This document shows, piece by piece, positions 1 to 5,061 of a stretch of 5,061 nucleotides of DNA. The translations under genes and the position numbers were made by a program. How positions within the stretch are numbered: position 1 is the stretch's first letter; each line of letters opens with the position of its first letter. The stretch spans positions 1 through 5,061 of the forward strand of contig JAENZU010000301.1 of assembly GCA_016841125.1 (NCBI GenBank). The letters run 5' to 3'. The notes under the pieces are model-generated. The model was not told where the DNA came from, did no database searches, and was given only the letters and a program-made list of their open reading frames with translations. The stretch comes from Melioribacter sp. GTDB taxonomy: Bacteria > Bacteroidota > Ignavibacteria > Ignavibacteriales > Melioribacteraceae.

Positions 1-642
1 AAAGAAAAATTAAAAAACCTCGGTCCGATCAATCTTTTATCCTATTCGGAATATGAAGAAGAAAAAGAGAGACTCGACTTTCTCCTTAAGCAACGCGATG
101 ATCTGATCGAATCGGAAAAAGACCTGGTCAAAACAATTCATCAGATTTATGAAAGTGCGCAGAAACTTTTTCAATTGACATTTGAAGAGATAAAAGAAAA
201 TTTCAAAAATATTTTTCGAACACTGTTCGATCCGGGTGACGAAGCCGATCTACTTATTCAGGAAGGTGTAGACCCGCTAGAAGCAAAGATTGAAATAATC
301 GCCAAACCAAAAGGTAAACGTCCAACATCGATTGAACTTTTATCGGGTGGTGAAAAAACTTTAACCGCAACCGCTCTGCTGTTTGCAATTTATCTTGTTA
401 AGCCAAGTCCGTTCTGCGTTCTTGATGAAGTTGATGCACCGCTGGACGATGCAAATGTTGACCGCTTTACGCGGCTGCTCAAAGAGTTCAGCAAGAACAC
501 TCAATTTATAATTGTAACTCATAATAAAAGAACGATGGAAGCCGCAGAAAATATGTACGGCGTTACAATGCAGGAAGAAGGTGTTTCAAAACTTGTCGGT
601 GTGCAGTTTAATGAAGAAATTGACGCGGTAACAAATGCATAG
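1..642 (+). CDS. smc: Chromosome segregation/condensation ATPase SMC, C-terminal part (5' end outside window)
   Basis: The reading frame is open from base 1 to the TAG at 640-642, giving 213 residues with no start in the window. SMC proteins are usually about 1,150-1,200 residues, so this is roughly the last fifth. Seen: the beginning (residues ~1-58) is charged and helical and includes LGPINLLSYSEYEEE, typical of the end of the second coiled coil entering the head. The ABC signature LSGGEK is at residues 114-119 (bases 340-357). Walker B with catalytic acid follows as VLDEVDAPLDD (D142, E143), and the switch histidine is H174 in IVTHNK. The Walker A half of the ATPase lies in the missing N-terminus. 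Known for the family: SMC dimers with ScpA/ScpB bind DNA, hydrolyse ATP and organise the chromosome. An in-frame TTG at 175 is not a credible start because SMC homology runs through it. The end overlaps the next gene by 8 bases. Confidence 0.95.
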   Translation, partial: KEKLKNLGPINLLSYSEYEEEKERLDFLLKQRDDLIESEKDLVKTIHQIYESAQKLFQLTFEEIKENFKNIFRTLFDPGDEADLLIQEGVDPLEAKIEIIAKPKGKRPTSIELLSGGEKTLTATALLFAIYLVKPSPFCVLDEVDAPLDDANVDRFTRLLKEFSKNTQFIIVTHNKRTMEAAENMYGVTMQEEGVSKLVGVQFNEEIDAVTNA

Positions 643-1363
643 TGAAAATAAAGTTTTCAAAATTTTTGTTGATTTCGACGGTACCATCACAAAAAAAGAT
701 GTCGGTGAAGCTATGTTCTTAGAGTTCGGCGATCCGGTAAAGGCAAAAGAGATAATTGACCGATGGATAAAAGCCGAAATATCATCGGTTCAAAGCTGGC
801 AAGGACTCTGCGAAACCGTTAAGGATTTTAATCCGAAAAAATTCATGCAATTTTTGGATACTATTGAAATGGACGATTACTTTAAAGAATTCACAAAATA
901 TTGCAGCAATAATAATTATGAAATACGAATATTAAGCGACGGACTCGATTATTATATAAACGAAATACTCAAAAGGGAAAAGCTCGATCATATCAAAGCG
1001 TTTACAAATGTGCTTAATTTTACTAATGATGGAAATTTAGTTCCTCATTTTCCTCATACAGATGAAGAGTGTAAAAAATGCGCAAATTGCAAGCGCAACC
1101 ACATACTTGAAAACAGCAGCGATAGTGACTATACGGTTTATATCGGTGACGGTTATTCAGATGCTTGTCCCGTTCAATATTGCGATTTCATCTTTGCGAA
1201 AGATTCGCTGCTGCGTTATTGTGAAATAAATAGAATATCATACTTCCCTTTTAATAATTTCAGCGATGTTATGAAACGGTTAGATGAACTGAGATCAAAA
1301 AAACGATTAAAGAAACGTCACCAGGCTGAACTAAAACGAAGAGAAGTTTACTTATTAGGATAA
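635..1363 (+). CDS. HAD-superfamily (subclass IB) phosphatase, MtnX/phosphoserine-phosphatase-like
   Basis: A 242-residue cytosolic protein with the complete HAD catalytic set. Motif I is DFDGT with nucleophile D13 and acid/base D15; motif II is LSDG with S101; a lysine or arginine candidate for motif III is K153/R154; motif IV is GDGYSD with Mg-binding D172 and D176. The 85 residues between motifs I and II fit a helical cap (type I). Residues 146-152 form ECKKCANCK, a three-cysteine CxxCxxC loop just before the presumed motif III lysine; I recall similar cysteine-rich loops in MtnX-like enzymes. Known relatives act on small phosphomonoesters (methionine-salvage intermediate, phosphoserine, phosphocholine/phosphoethanolamine). 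No methionine-salvage gene is nearby, so the substrate is not assigned. The C-terminal ~25 residues are strikingly basic (SKKRLKKRHQAELKRR). The ATG at 635 lies inside the end of smc and has no strong Shine-Dalgarno, so translation is probably coupled to smc. Family assignment is firm; the exact function is not. Confidence 0.85.
   Translation: MHSENKVFKIFVDFDGTITKKDVGEAMFLEFGDPVKAKEIIDRWIKAEISSVQSWQGLCETVKDFNPKKFMQFLDTIEMDDYFKEFTKYCSNNNYEIRILSDGLDYYINEILKREKLDHIKAFTNVLNFTNDGNLVPHFPHTDEECKKCANCKRNHILENSSDSDYTVYIGDGYSDACPVQYCDFIFAKDSLLRYCEINRISYFPFNNFSDVMKRLDELRSKKRLKKRHQAELKRREVYLLG
1357..1360 (+). promoter_or_regulatory. Ribosome binding site (AGGA) for the methyltransferase-like gene
   Basis: AGGA lies 6 bases ahead of the ATG at 1367, inside the last codons of the phosphatase gene. 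It matters because it supports 1367 as the true start of the next gene. The TTG at 1426, where the long conserved frame could begin, has no such site upstream. Confidence 0.55.
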
Positions 1364-1366
1364 AAA

Positions 1367-1956
1367 ATGAAAAATGATTTTGCATCATTAGTATTTAAAT
1401 ACAGAAGCTATTCGCCATCCCATTTTTGATAGTTATGCTGATATTTCAACAAGCTACATTGCTAAGTTTAGTACTTGGATTTGCTATGGCTCTTTTAGGA
1501 GAAGCATTCCGTCTTTGGGGTGTAATTTACGCCGGAAGCGAAACACTCACTACTGGTAATGTCGGCGGTACTTTTTTAGTAGTCTCCGGTGCGTTTGCCT
1601 ATGTTCGAAACCCTCTTTATCTCGGAAACATTTTGCTTTATATGGGAATCGGGATCATGTCGATGGCGCTGTTTCCATATCTTCAAATTGCTGCATTGAT
1701 TTTCTTTTATATTCAGTACAGAATAATTATTGCTGAAGAGGAAGCATATTTAGTTAGAACATTTAAACAAGAATACGAAAAGTATAGAAATAGTGTACCC
1801 CGTTTTATACCGCGTTTGACCGAATACAAAAATGATGAGATCAGTCAGCCGCCATTGAATATTTCGGCAGGTCTCAAATCTGAAAGAAGAACTCTGCAGG
1901 CTTTTTCTTCTGTAACCATAATTCTTATTGTGCTATACATATTTGAGCGAATTTGA
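1367..1956 (+). CDS. ICMT/phospholipid-methyltransferase-like membrane protein, disrupted by a frameshift near codon 17
   Basis: Seen: from the ATG at 1367, with a good AGGA site, the frame reads MKNDFASLVFKYRSYSP and then soon stops at TGA 1427-1429. The frame one base back continues as IPFLIVMLIF and stays open to TGA 1954-1956. One base appears to be missing around 1416-1418 (cgccatccc); restoring it gives 196 residues. As it stands, the longest unbroken frame is 1426-1956 (176 residues from a TTG without a ribosome site). In restored numbering there are hydrophobic segments at about 18-28, 32-52, 86-120 and 178-194. RNPLYLGN is at 81-88 and the EEE acid cluster at 124-126, followed by FxxxYxxYxxxVPRFIPR. 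Known: these motifs bind S-adenosylmethionine in the isoprenylcysteine carboxyl methyltransferase and phospholipid N-methyltransferase families. The substrate is unknown; bacterial members act on varied lipids or small molecules. The gene is 3 bases after the phosphatase and overlaps lpxB by 4. The intact downstream motifs mean either a sequence error or a very recent mutation. Confidence 0.8.
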
Positions 1957-3074
1957 AAGATAAAATTTTAATTATAGCCGGCGAAGCTTCGGGGGATATG
2001 CACGGAGCTCCGCTGATTAAAGAATTGAAAGCCGCGAATAAAGGTTTAATCGTTTATGGTATTGGCGGCGACCAAATGAAATCCGAAGGGATGCATTTAA
2101 GTTATCACATAAAGGATATGGCATTTTTAGGTTTTGCTGAAATTATTAAACATCTGCCGTTTATCAAAAAAGTACAGAGAGATTTGTTGAGTTTGGTTAA
2201 AAAAGAAAATATCGAGAAGGTTGTGTTAATAGATTACCCCGGCTTCAATTTAAATATTGCCAAAAAATTTAAGAAGCTGGGAATAAAGATTTACTATTAT
2301 ATTTCACCGCAGATCTGGGCTTGGGGTCAGCGGCGTGTAAATAAAATTCGTAAAAGAGTTGATAAAATGCTGGTGGTATTCCCTTTTGAAAAAGAATGGT
2401 ATGCGGAAAGAAATGTGGATGTTGAATATGTCGGTCATCCATTAATTGAAAGAATAAATAATTATAAATTTCTTGAGAAAGCTGAACTGTTTGAAAACTT
2501 TCAATTAGATAAGTCAAAAGAAATACTCTTAATATTAGCCGGCAGCAGAAAACAGGAAATTGAAAGAATATTTCCTGAAACTATTAAAGCTGCCGCCGAA
2601 ATTTGTAATCGTTTTAATATGCAGACCGTTGTTGCCTGTTCCGAAAATATTGATGAAAATACTTTTAACAATTTGTCTGATGAAAAATTTAGTGTGATTA
2701 GAGGAAAAACTTATGATTTGCTGAAGCATAGCAAATTCGGAATAATAAAATCAGGTACATCAACACTGGAAGCTGCACTGCTGGAATTACCTTTTATAGT
2801 TGTTTATTCAACAAGCGCTATAACTTATTTGATCGGTAAATCGCTAATAAAGCTGGATAAAATTGCGATGGCTAACATTATTGCCGGAAAACAAATTGTT
2901 GATGAACTTATTCAGGATCAAGTAAATAAAGAAACCATAGTTGAGACTTGTTCAAAATATTTATCCGATCCAAAATTATATTCTGAGTTGAAAGAAAAGC
3001 TTACAAAAATTAAACCGCTTCTCGGTAATGATGGTGCGTCCAAAAATGCCGCTAAAATTATTCTGCAGAATTGA
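1953..3074 (+). CDS. lpxB: Lipid-A-disaccharide synthase LpxB
   Basis: A 373-residue peripheral inner-membrane GT-B glycosyltransferase (family GT19), normal length for LpxB. It joins UDP-2,3-diacylglucosamine and lipid X (2,3-diacylglucosamine-1-phosphate) into the beta-1',6-linked lipid A disaccharide 1-phosphate, releasing UDP. Seen, in order: GEASGD at 10-15; YGIGGDQM at 35-42; LIDYPGFN at 92-99, with D94 aligning to the essential Asp98 of the E. coli enzyme; ISPQIWAWG at 117-125; VFPFEKEWY and YVGHPL; LAGSRKQE, with G197-S198-R199 at the nucleotide site; SGTSTLE at 267-273; and MANIIAGKQIVDELIQ near the end. The start is TTG at 1953, whose TTGA overlaps the previous stop. It is required, because the next in-frame ATG (M16) would remove GEASGD. 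Only a weak GAG is seen upstream, so translation is probably coupled to the gene before it. The next gene begins immediately after its stop. Confidence 0.97.
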   Translation: MKDKILIIAGEASGDMHGAPLIKELKAANKGLIVYGIGGDQMKSEGMHLSYHIKDMAFLGFAEIIKHLPFIKKVQRDLLSLVKKENIEKVVLIDYPGFNLNIAKKFKKLGIKIYYYISPQIWAWGQRRVNKIRKRVDKMLVVFPFEKEWYAERNVDVEYVGHPLIERINNYKFLEKAELFENFQLDKSKEILLILAGSRKQEIERIFPETIKAAAEICNRFNMQTVVACSENIDENTFNNLSDEKFSVIRGKTYDLLKHSKFGIIKSGTSTLEAALLELPFIVVYSTSAITYLIGKSLIKLDKIAMANIIAGKQIVDELIQDQVNKETIVETCSKYLSDPKLYSELKEKLTKIKPLLGNDGASKNAAKIILQN

Positions 3075-3731
3075 ATGAATTTGAAAGAAATAAAAAGAAG
3101 TGTTTTAAGATTTCTTGGAAATCATTTAATAAATTTTTTGGTACCTGTTCTTTGTAAAACTTTAAGATTTGAAGTTATCAATTTTGATGCTGTTTCTGAA
3201 TTGGATAGCAAAGGTCAAAACTATGTAACGGCTTTCTGGCATAGTTCAATGTTGATTCCTTGGTATCTTCAAAGGGAAAGAAAATTTGCAGCCTTAGTAA
3301 GCCAAAGCAAAGACGGTGAGATTTTAACCCGCTTACTTCAAAAGTGGGACTATAAAGTTGCCAGAGGTTCAAGTAACATAGGCGGTAAAGAAGCATTGGA
3401 AATTTTAATTTCTTATGCCGAAACCGGATATAAAATTGCGGTTACACCGGATGGACCGAAGGGTCCACCGTACAAAATGAAAGCAGGAGCTGCAATCACT
3501 GCAAAGAAAGTAGGCATTCCACTTTTTTTATGCGCAGTTGGAATAAAAAATTACTGGGAACTAAATAGCTGGGATAGTTTTCAAATACCGAAATTTTTTA
3601 CAACAGTTAAAGTAGTTTACTCTTCGCCAAAATTTATATCCCGCGAATTAAACTACGAAGAAACTTCAGCTAAAATTTTAGAACTGGAAAGTGAATTGAA
3701 TTTAATGCAAAAGGAAGCGTCCAAATTTTGA
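3075..3731 (+). CDS. DUF374-type lysophospholipid/lipid A acyltransferase-like protein
   Basis: A 218-residue protein of the LPLAT superfamily. Seen: a hydrophobic N-terminal helix at about 10-30 (likely membrane anchoring); FWHSSML with presumed catalytic H56; SQSKDGE at 76-82; ARGSSNIGGKEAL at 96-108; TPDGPKGPPYKMKAG at 124-138, the hallmark DGPKGP of the family; and SWDSFQIPKFF, then VVYSSP, near the end. The aspartate of the classical HX4D motif is absent (position 61 is Ile), as expected for the divergent DUF374 branch; D80 or E82 could supply the acid. Known: LPLAT enzymes move an acyl group onto a lipid hydroxyl. I recall the epsilonproteobacterial late acyltransferase LpxJ as a relative in this branch, not checked here. 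Inference: its position between lpxB and lpxK suggests it adds a secondary acyl chain to a lipid A precursor; general phospholipid acylation remains possible. The ATG abuts the lpxB stop with no spacer, and the end overlaps lpxK by 4 bases. Confidence 0.85.
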   Translation: MNLKEIKRSVLRFLGNHLINFLVPVLCKTLRFEVINFDAVSELDSKGQNYVTAFWHSSMLIPWYLQRERKFAALVSQSKDGEILTRLLQKWDYKVARGSSNIGGKEALEILISYAETGYKIAVTPDGPKGPPYKMKAGAAITAKKVGIPLFLCAVGIKNYWELNSWDSFQIPKFFTTVKVVYSSPKFISRELNYEETSAKILELESELNLMQKEASKF

Positions 3732-4774
3732 TTGATTTTTTTAGAATATTATTGTCGCCCGCGGTTATTGTTTATTACGCTGTGATTAAAATTCGGAATT
3801 ATTTTTTCGACAGCGGAATTTTTAAGGCAACCTCCGTTAATGCTAAAGTAATTTCAGTAGGCAATCTAACGGTCGGAGGTTCCGGAAAAACCCCTGCAGT
3901 TATTTATACGACTAATTTGCTCAAAGAGCACGGAAAGACAGTCGGAATATTAAGCCGAGGTTACAGAAGAAACTCAAGCGGATATTTACTTGTATCTGAT
4001 GGAACCGAGATTAAAACTACAGTTGATAGATGCGGGGACGAAATGTATCTGGTAACCGACGAATGCCAGGTTCCTTCCTGCGTATCTGAAAACCGTGTTA
4101 ATGGTGCGAGAGAATTTTTGAAAGATGTGCACATTGAATCAATTGTACTTGACGATGCTTACCAACATAGATGGATAGAGCGCGATCTTGATATTTTGAT
4201 GTTCGATCAGCGTTTCTTAAATAAAACAAATTCTATCGAACAAAACATGCTTCCGCTTGGTATAATGCGCGAACCCTTTAATTCTATAAGCAGAGCCGAT
4301 GTTATTTTACTTAACCGGAAATTTGCACAGAAAACCGAATTACCGGATAAGCTGCGAAAATACTTCTCAGATAAAAAAATATTCCATACCTATTATGAAG
4401 TTGCAGGAATAATCGATCTCAAAACTCATCAGCACTTCAGCATGAGTGAATTTCGGGGACAAAAAAGTTTAATAGTTTGCGGCATAGCAAAACCGTATTC
4501 ATTTTTGAACATACTAGAGCAGAACAAAATAGATTTCACAAATAAATTACTTTTTGCTGATCATAAGAATTATTCACATAAAGAAGTTCAAAAAATCAGA
4601 AAGAAATTTTACGAAACAAATGCATACTCTGTGCTTACAACACAGAAAGACGCTGTTAAACTTATAGACTATTCAACGGTACTCGACGATATTGATATTT
4701 ATTACGTAAAAATAAATTTGGTAGTTGAAGAAAAAGAAGAATTTGAAAAAACAGTGTTATCAATTTTTAATTAA
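3728..4774 (+). CDS. lpxK: Tetraacyldisaccharide 4'-kinase LpxK
   Basis: A 348-residue inner-membrane P-loop kinase that uses ATP to phosphorylate the 4' position of the lipid A disaccharide, the step after LpxB, giving lipid IVA. Seen, in order: a hydrophobic N-terminal helix at ~5-27 for membrane attachment; Walker A VGNLTVGGSGKTP at 44-56; ILSRGYRR; GDEMYLV around 104-110; SENRVNGAREFL; LDDAYQHRWIERDLDI, with D142-D143 and H147 matching the family's DDGFQHR motif; LPLGIMREP; VCGIAKPYSF; FADHKNYS; and LTTQKDAVKL. The length is normal. The start is TTG at 3728, whose TTGA overlaps the acyltransferase stop. It keeps the membrane helix; the next in-frame GTG (3782) would remove most of it and the first ATG (M106) lies past Walker A. 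An AAGGA at 3711-3715 is 12 bases away, rather far, so coupling is likely. The DDGF glycine is Ala here (DDAY), a mild variation. Confidence 0.97.
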   Translation: MIDFFRILLSPAVIVYYAVIKIRNYFFDSGIFKATSVNAKVISVGNLTVGGSGKTPAVIYTTNLLKEHGKTVGILSRGYRRNSSGYLLVSDGTEIKTTVDRCGDEMYLVTDECQVPSCVSENRVNGAREFLKDVHIESIVLDDAYQHRWIERDLDILMFDQRFLNKTNSIEQNMLPLGIMREPFNSISRADVILLNRKFAQKTELPDKLRKYFSDKKIFHTYYEVAGIIDLKTHQHFSMSEFRGQKSLIVCGIAKPYSFLNILEQNKIDFTNKLLFADHKNYSHKEVQKIRKKFYETNAYSVLTTQKDAVKLIDYSTVLDDIDIYYVKINLVVEEKEEFEKTVLSIFN

Positions 4775-4784
4775 TATAATTAAA
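4766..4784 (+). repeat. Perfect 8-bp A/T inverted repeat across the lpxK stop
   Basis: TTTAATTA (4766-4773), spacer ATA, then TAATTAAA (4777-4784) form a perfect inverted repeat of A and T only. It covers the lpxK TAA and the TATAAT hexamer. It has no GC stem and no following T-run, so it is a poor intrinsic terminator. It could be an operator-like site or simply chance in very AT-rich DNA. Confidence 0.35.
4775..4780 (+). promoter_or_regulatory. Possible -10 element (TATAAT) ahead of ppdK
   Basis: A consensus TATAAT sits 24 bases before the ppdK start, in the only gap between genes that is longer than 3 bases. A transcript would begin near 4786-4788, just upstream of the GGAGG site. No convincing -35 is found at 16-18 bases upstream; TTGAAA at 4743-4748 is too far. 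In AT-rich DNA the match may be chance, and Bacteroidota-type promoters use a different -7 motif, so this is tentative. Confidence 0.3.
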
Positions 4785-4792
4785 TAACTAAT

Positions 4793-4797
4793 GGAGG
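4793..4797 (+). promoter_or_regulatory. Strong Shine-Dalgarno (GGAGG) for ppdK
   Basis: GGAGG lies 7 bases ahead of the ATG at 4805, an ideal spacing. It is the only near-consensus ribosome binding site in the window, fixes the ppdK start, and suggests strong independent translation in contrast to the coupled genes upstream. Confidence 0.85.
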
Positions 4798-4804
4798 AAA
4801 ACTA

Positions 4805-5061
4805 ATGGCTAAAGCAAAAACCCCAAAATATGTTTATTTCTTTGGCGGAAAAAAAGCTGATGGCAAAGCGGAAATGAAATCTCTCTTGGGAGGTAAAGGC
4901 GCTAATCTTGCAGAAATGGTAAATATCGGGCTTCCGGTTCCAGCCGGATTCACGATCACAACTGATGTCTGTACTTACTATTACGATCACAAAGAAACCT
5001 ACCCGAAGGAATTAAAGAAACAGGTTCTCGACTCATTGAAAAAAGTTGAAAAAGAAATGGG
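4805..5061 (+). CDS. ppdK: Pyruvate phosphate dikinase, N-terminal part (3' end outside window)
   Basis: An open frame from ATG 4805 runs off the right edge, giving 85 complete codons plus two bases. Full enzymes are about 870-910 residues, so only a tenth is seen. The enzyme interconverts pyruvate + ATP + phosphate and phosphoenolpyruvate + AMP + pyrophosphate in the cytosol, linking glycolysis and gluconeogenesis. Seen: VYFFGGKKADG at 10-20; the strongly conserved GGKGANLAEM at 29-38 of the ATP-grasp nucleotide-binding domain; and GLPVPAGFTITTDVC at 42-56, followed by YYY. PEP synthase (PpsA) shares the GGKGANL-like beginning, but FFGG plus GFTITTDVC favours PPDK. The phospho-histidine and PEP/pyruvate domains lie outside. 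A 30-base gap and a strong GGAGG separate it from lpxK, and it has no obvious link to lipid A, so it may begin its own unit. Confidence 0.93.
   Translation, partial: MAKAKTPKYVYFFGGKKADGKAEMKSLLGGKGANLAEMVNIGLPVPAGFTITTDVCTYYYDHKETYPKELKKQVLDSLKKVEKEM

Noticed and set aside
175..642. A separate 155-residue gene starting at TTG 175
   Set aside because: The frame is open back to base 1 and the upstream residues (LGPINLLSYSEYEEE) are SMC sequence, so this is an internal TTG of smc.
1423..1429. Programmed -1 frameshifting at the T5 run just before TGA in the methyltransferase-like gene
   Set aside because: Slippage there would give ...SPSHFLIVM, whereas the other frame already reads IPFLIVM from 1417. 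That places the break before the T-run. No heptamer of X XXY YYZ form or clear downstream structure is seen, so a simple one-base loss explains it better.
2269..2729. Two reverse-strand open frames opposite lpxB (2269-2517 and 2535-2729)
   Set aside because: They lie entirely antisense to well-conserved lpxB motifs, show no recognisable domain, and their composition is that of the complement of AT-rich coding DNA.
3178..3396. Reverse-strand open frame opposite the acyltransferase
   Set aside because: It is antisense to the conserved FWH and SQSKDGE region and has no family features.
4766..4784. Intrinsic terminator after lpxK
   Set aside because: The inverted repeat is A/T only with a 3-base loop and no T-run after it; such a stem would be too weak to terminate.
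4791..4805. Tiny leader ORF ATG-GAG-GAA-AAC-TAA ending in TAATG at the ppdK start
   Set aside because: Four codons made mostly of the Shine-Dalgarno sequence itself, with no ribosome site of its own; a by-product of an ATG happening to precede GGAGG.
4802..4990. Reverse-strand open frame opposite ppdK
   Set aside because: It is antisense to the conserved ppdK N-terminus with its strong ribosome site and has no recognisable product.
1..5061. CRISPR array, tRNA/rRNA, insertion sequence or other mobile element
   Set aside because: No spaced direct repeats, no tRNA-like cloverleaf, and no transposase or terminal repeats were seen; coding DNA fills the window almost completely.

Overview
The window is a compact, single-strand (+) stretch of a Gram-negative bacterial chromosome with almost no non-coding DNA. 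It is AT-rich, uses TTG starts, and carries the lipid A genes lpxB and lpxK. The SMC C-terminus and the pyruvate phosphate dikinase N-terminus resemble Bacteroidota/Chlorobi-group proteins as I remember them. An Ignavibacteria-like member of that superphylum is my best guess, inferred from protein resemblance only.

Layout: (1) 1-642 is the C-terminal end of the chromosome-structure ATPase SMC, cut by the left edge. (2) 635-1363 is a HAD-superfamily phosphatase of the MtnX/phosphoserine-phosphatase-like type, starting inside the smc stop region. (3) 1367-1956 is an integral-membrane methyltransferase-like protein (isoprenylcysteine carboxyl methyltransferase/phospholipid methyltransferase fold). 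Its first ~17 codons are in a different frame from the rest, so it carries a one-base frameshift near 1416-1418. (4) 1953-3074 is lpxB, (5) 3075-3731 is a DUF374-type lysophospholipid/lipid A acyltransferase, and (6) 3728-4774 is lpxK. (7) After a 30-base gap, 4805-5061 is the start of pyruvate phosphate dikinase (ppdK), cut by the right edge and preceded by the strongest ribosome binding site in the window.

Genes 1-6 overlap, abut, or sit within 3 bases of each other, which suggests one transcription unit with translational coupling. The functional core is lipid A assembly. LpxB joins two acylated glucosamine units and LpxK phosphorylates the 4' position. The acyltransferase between them is a good candidate for adding a secondary acyl chain. 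The membrane methyltransferase-like protein directly ahead of lpxB may act on a lipid, but its substrate cannot be read from sequence. ppdK probably has its own expression signals: a TATAAT hexamer, an AT-rich inverted repeat and a GGAGG site lie in or next to the gap.

No RNA gene, mobile element, CRISPR array or clearly novel system was seen. The most useful observations are the frameshifted methyltransferase, the acyltransferase embedded between lpxB and lpxK, and the coupled TTGA start/stop junctions.
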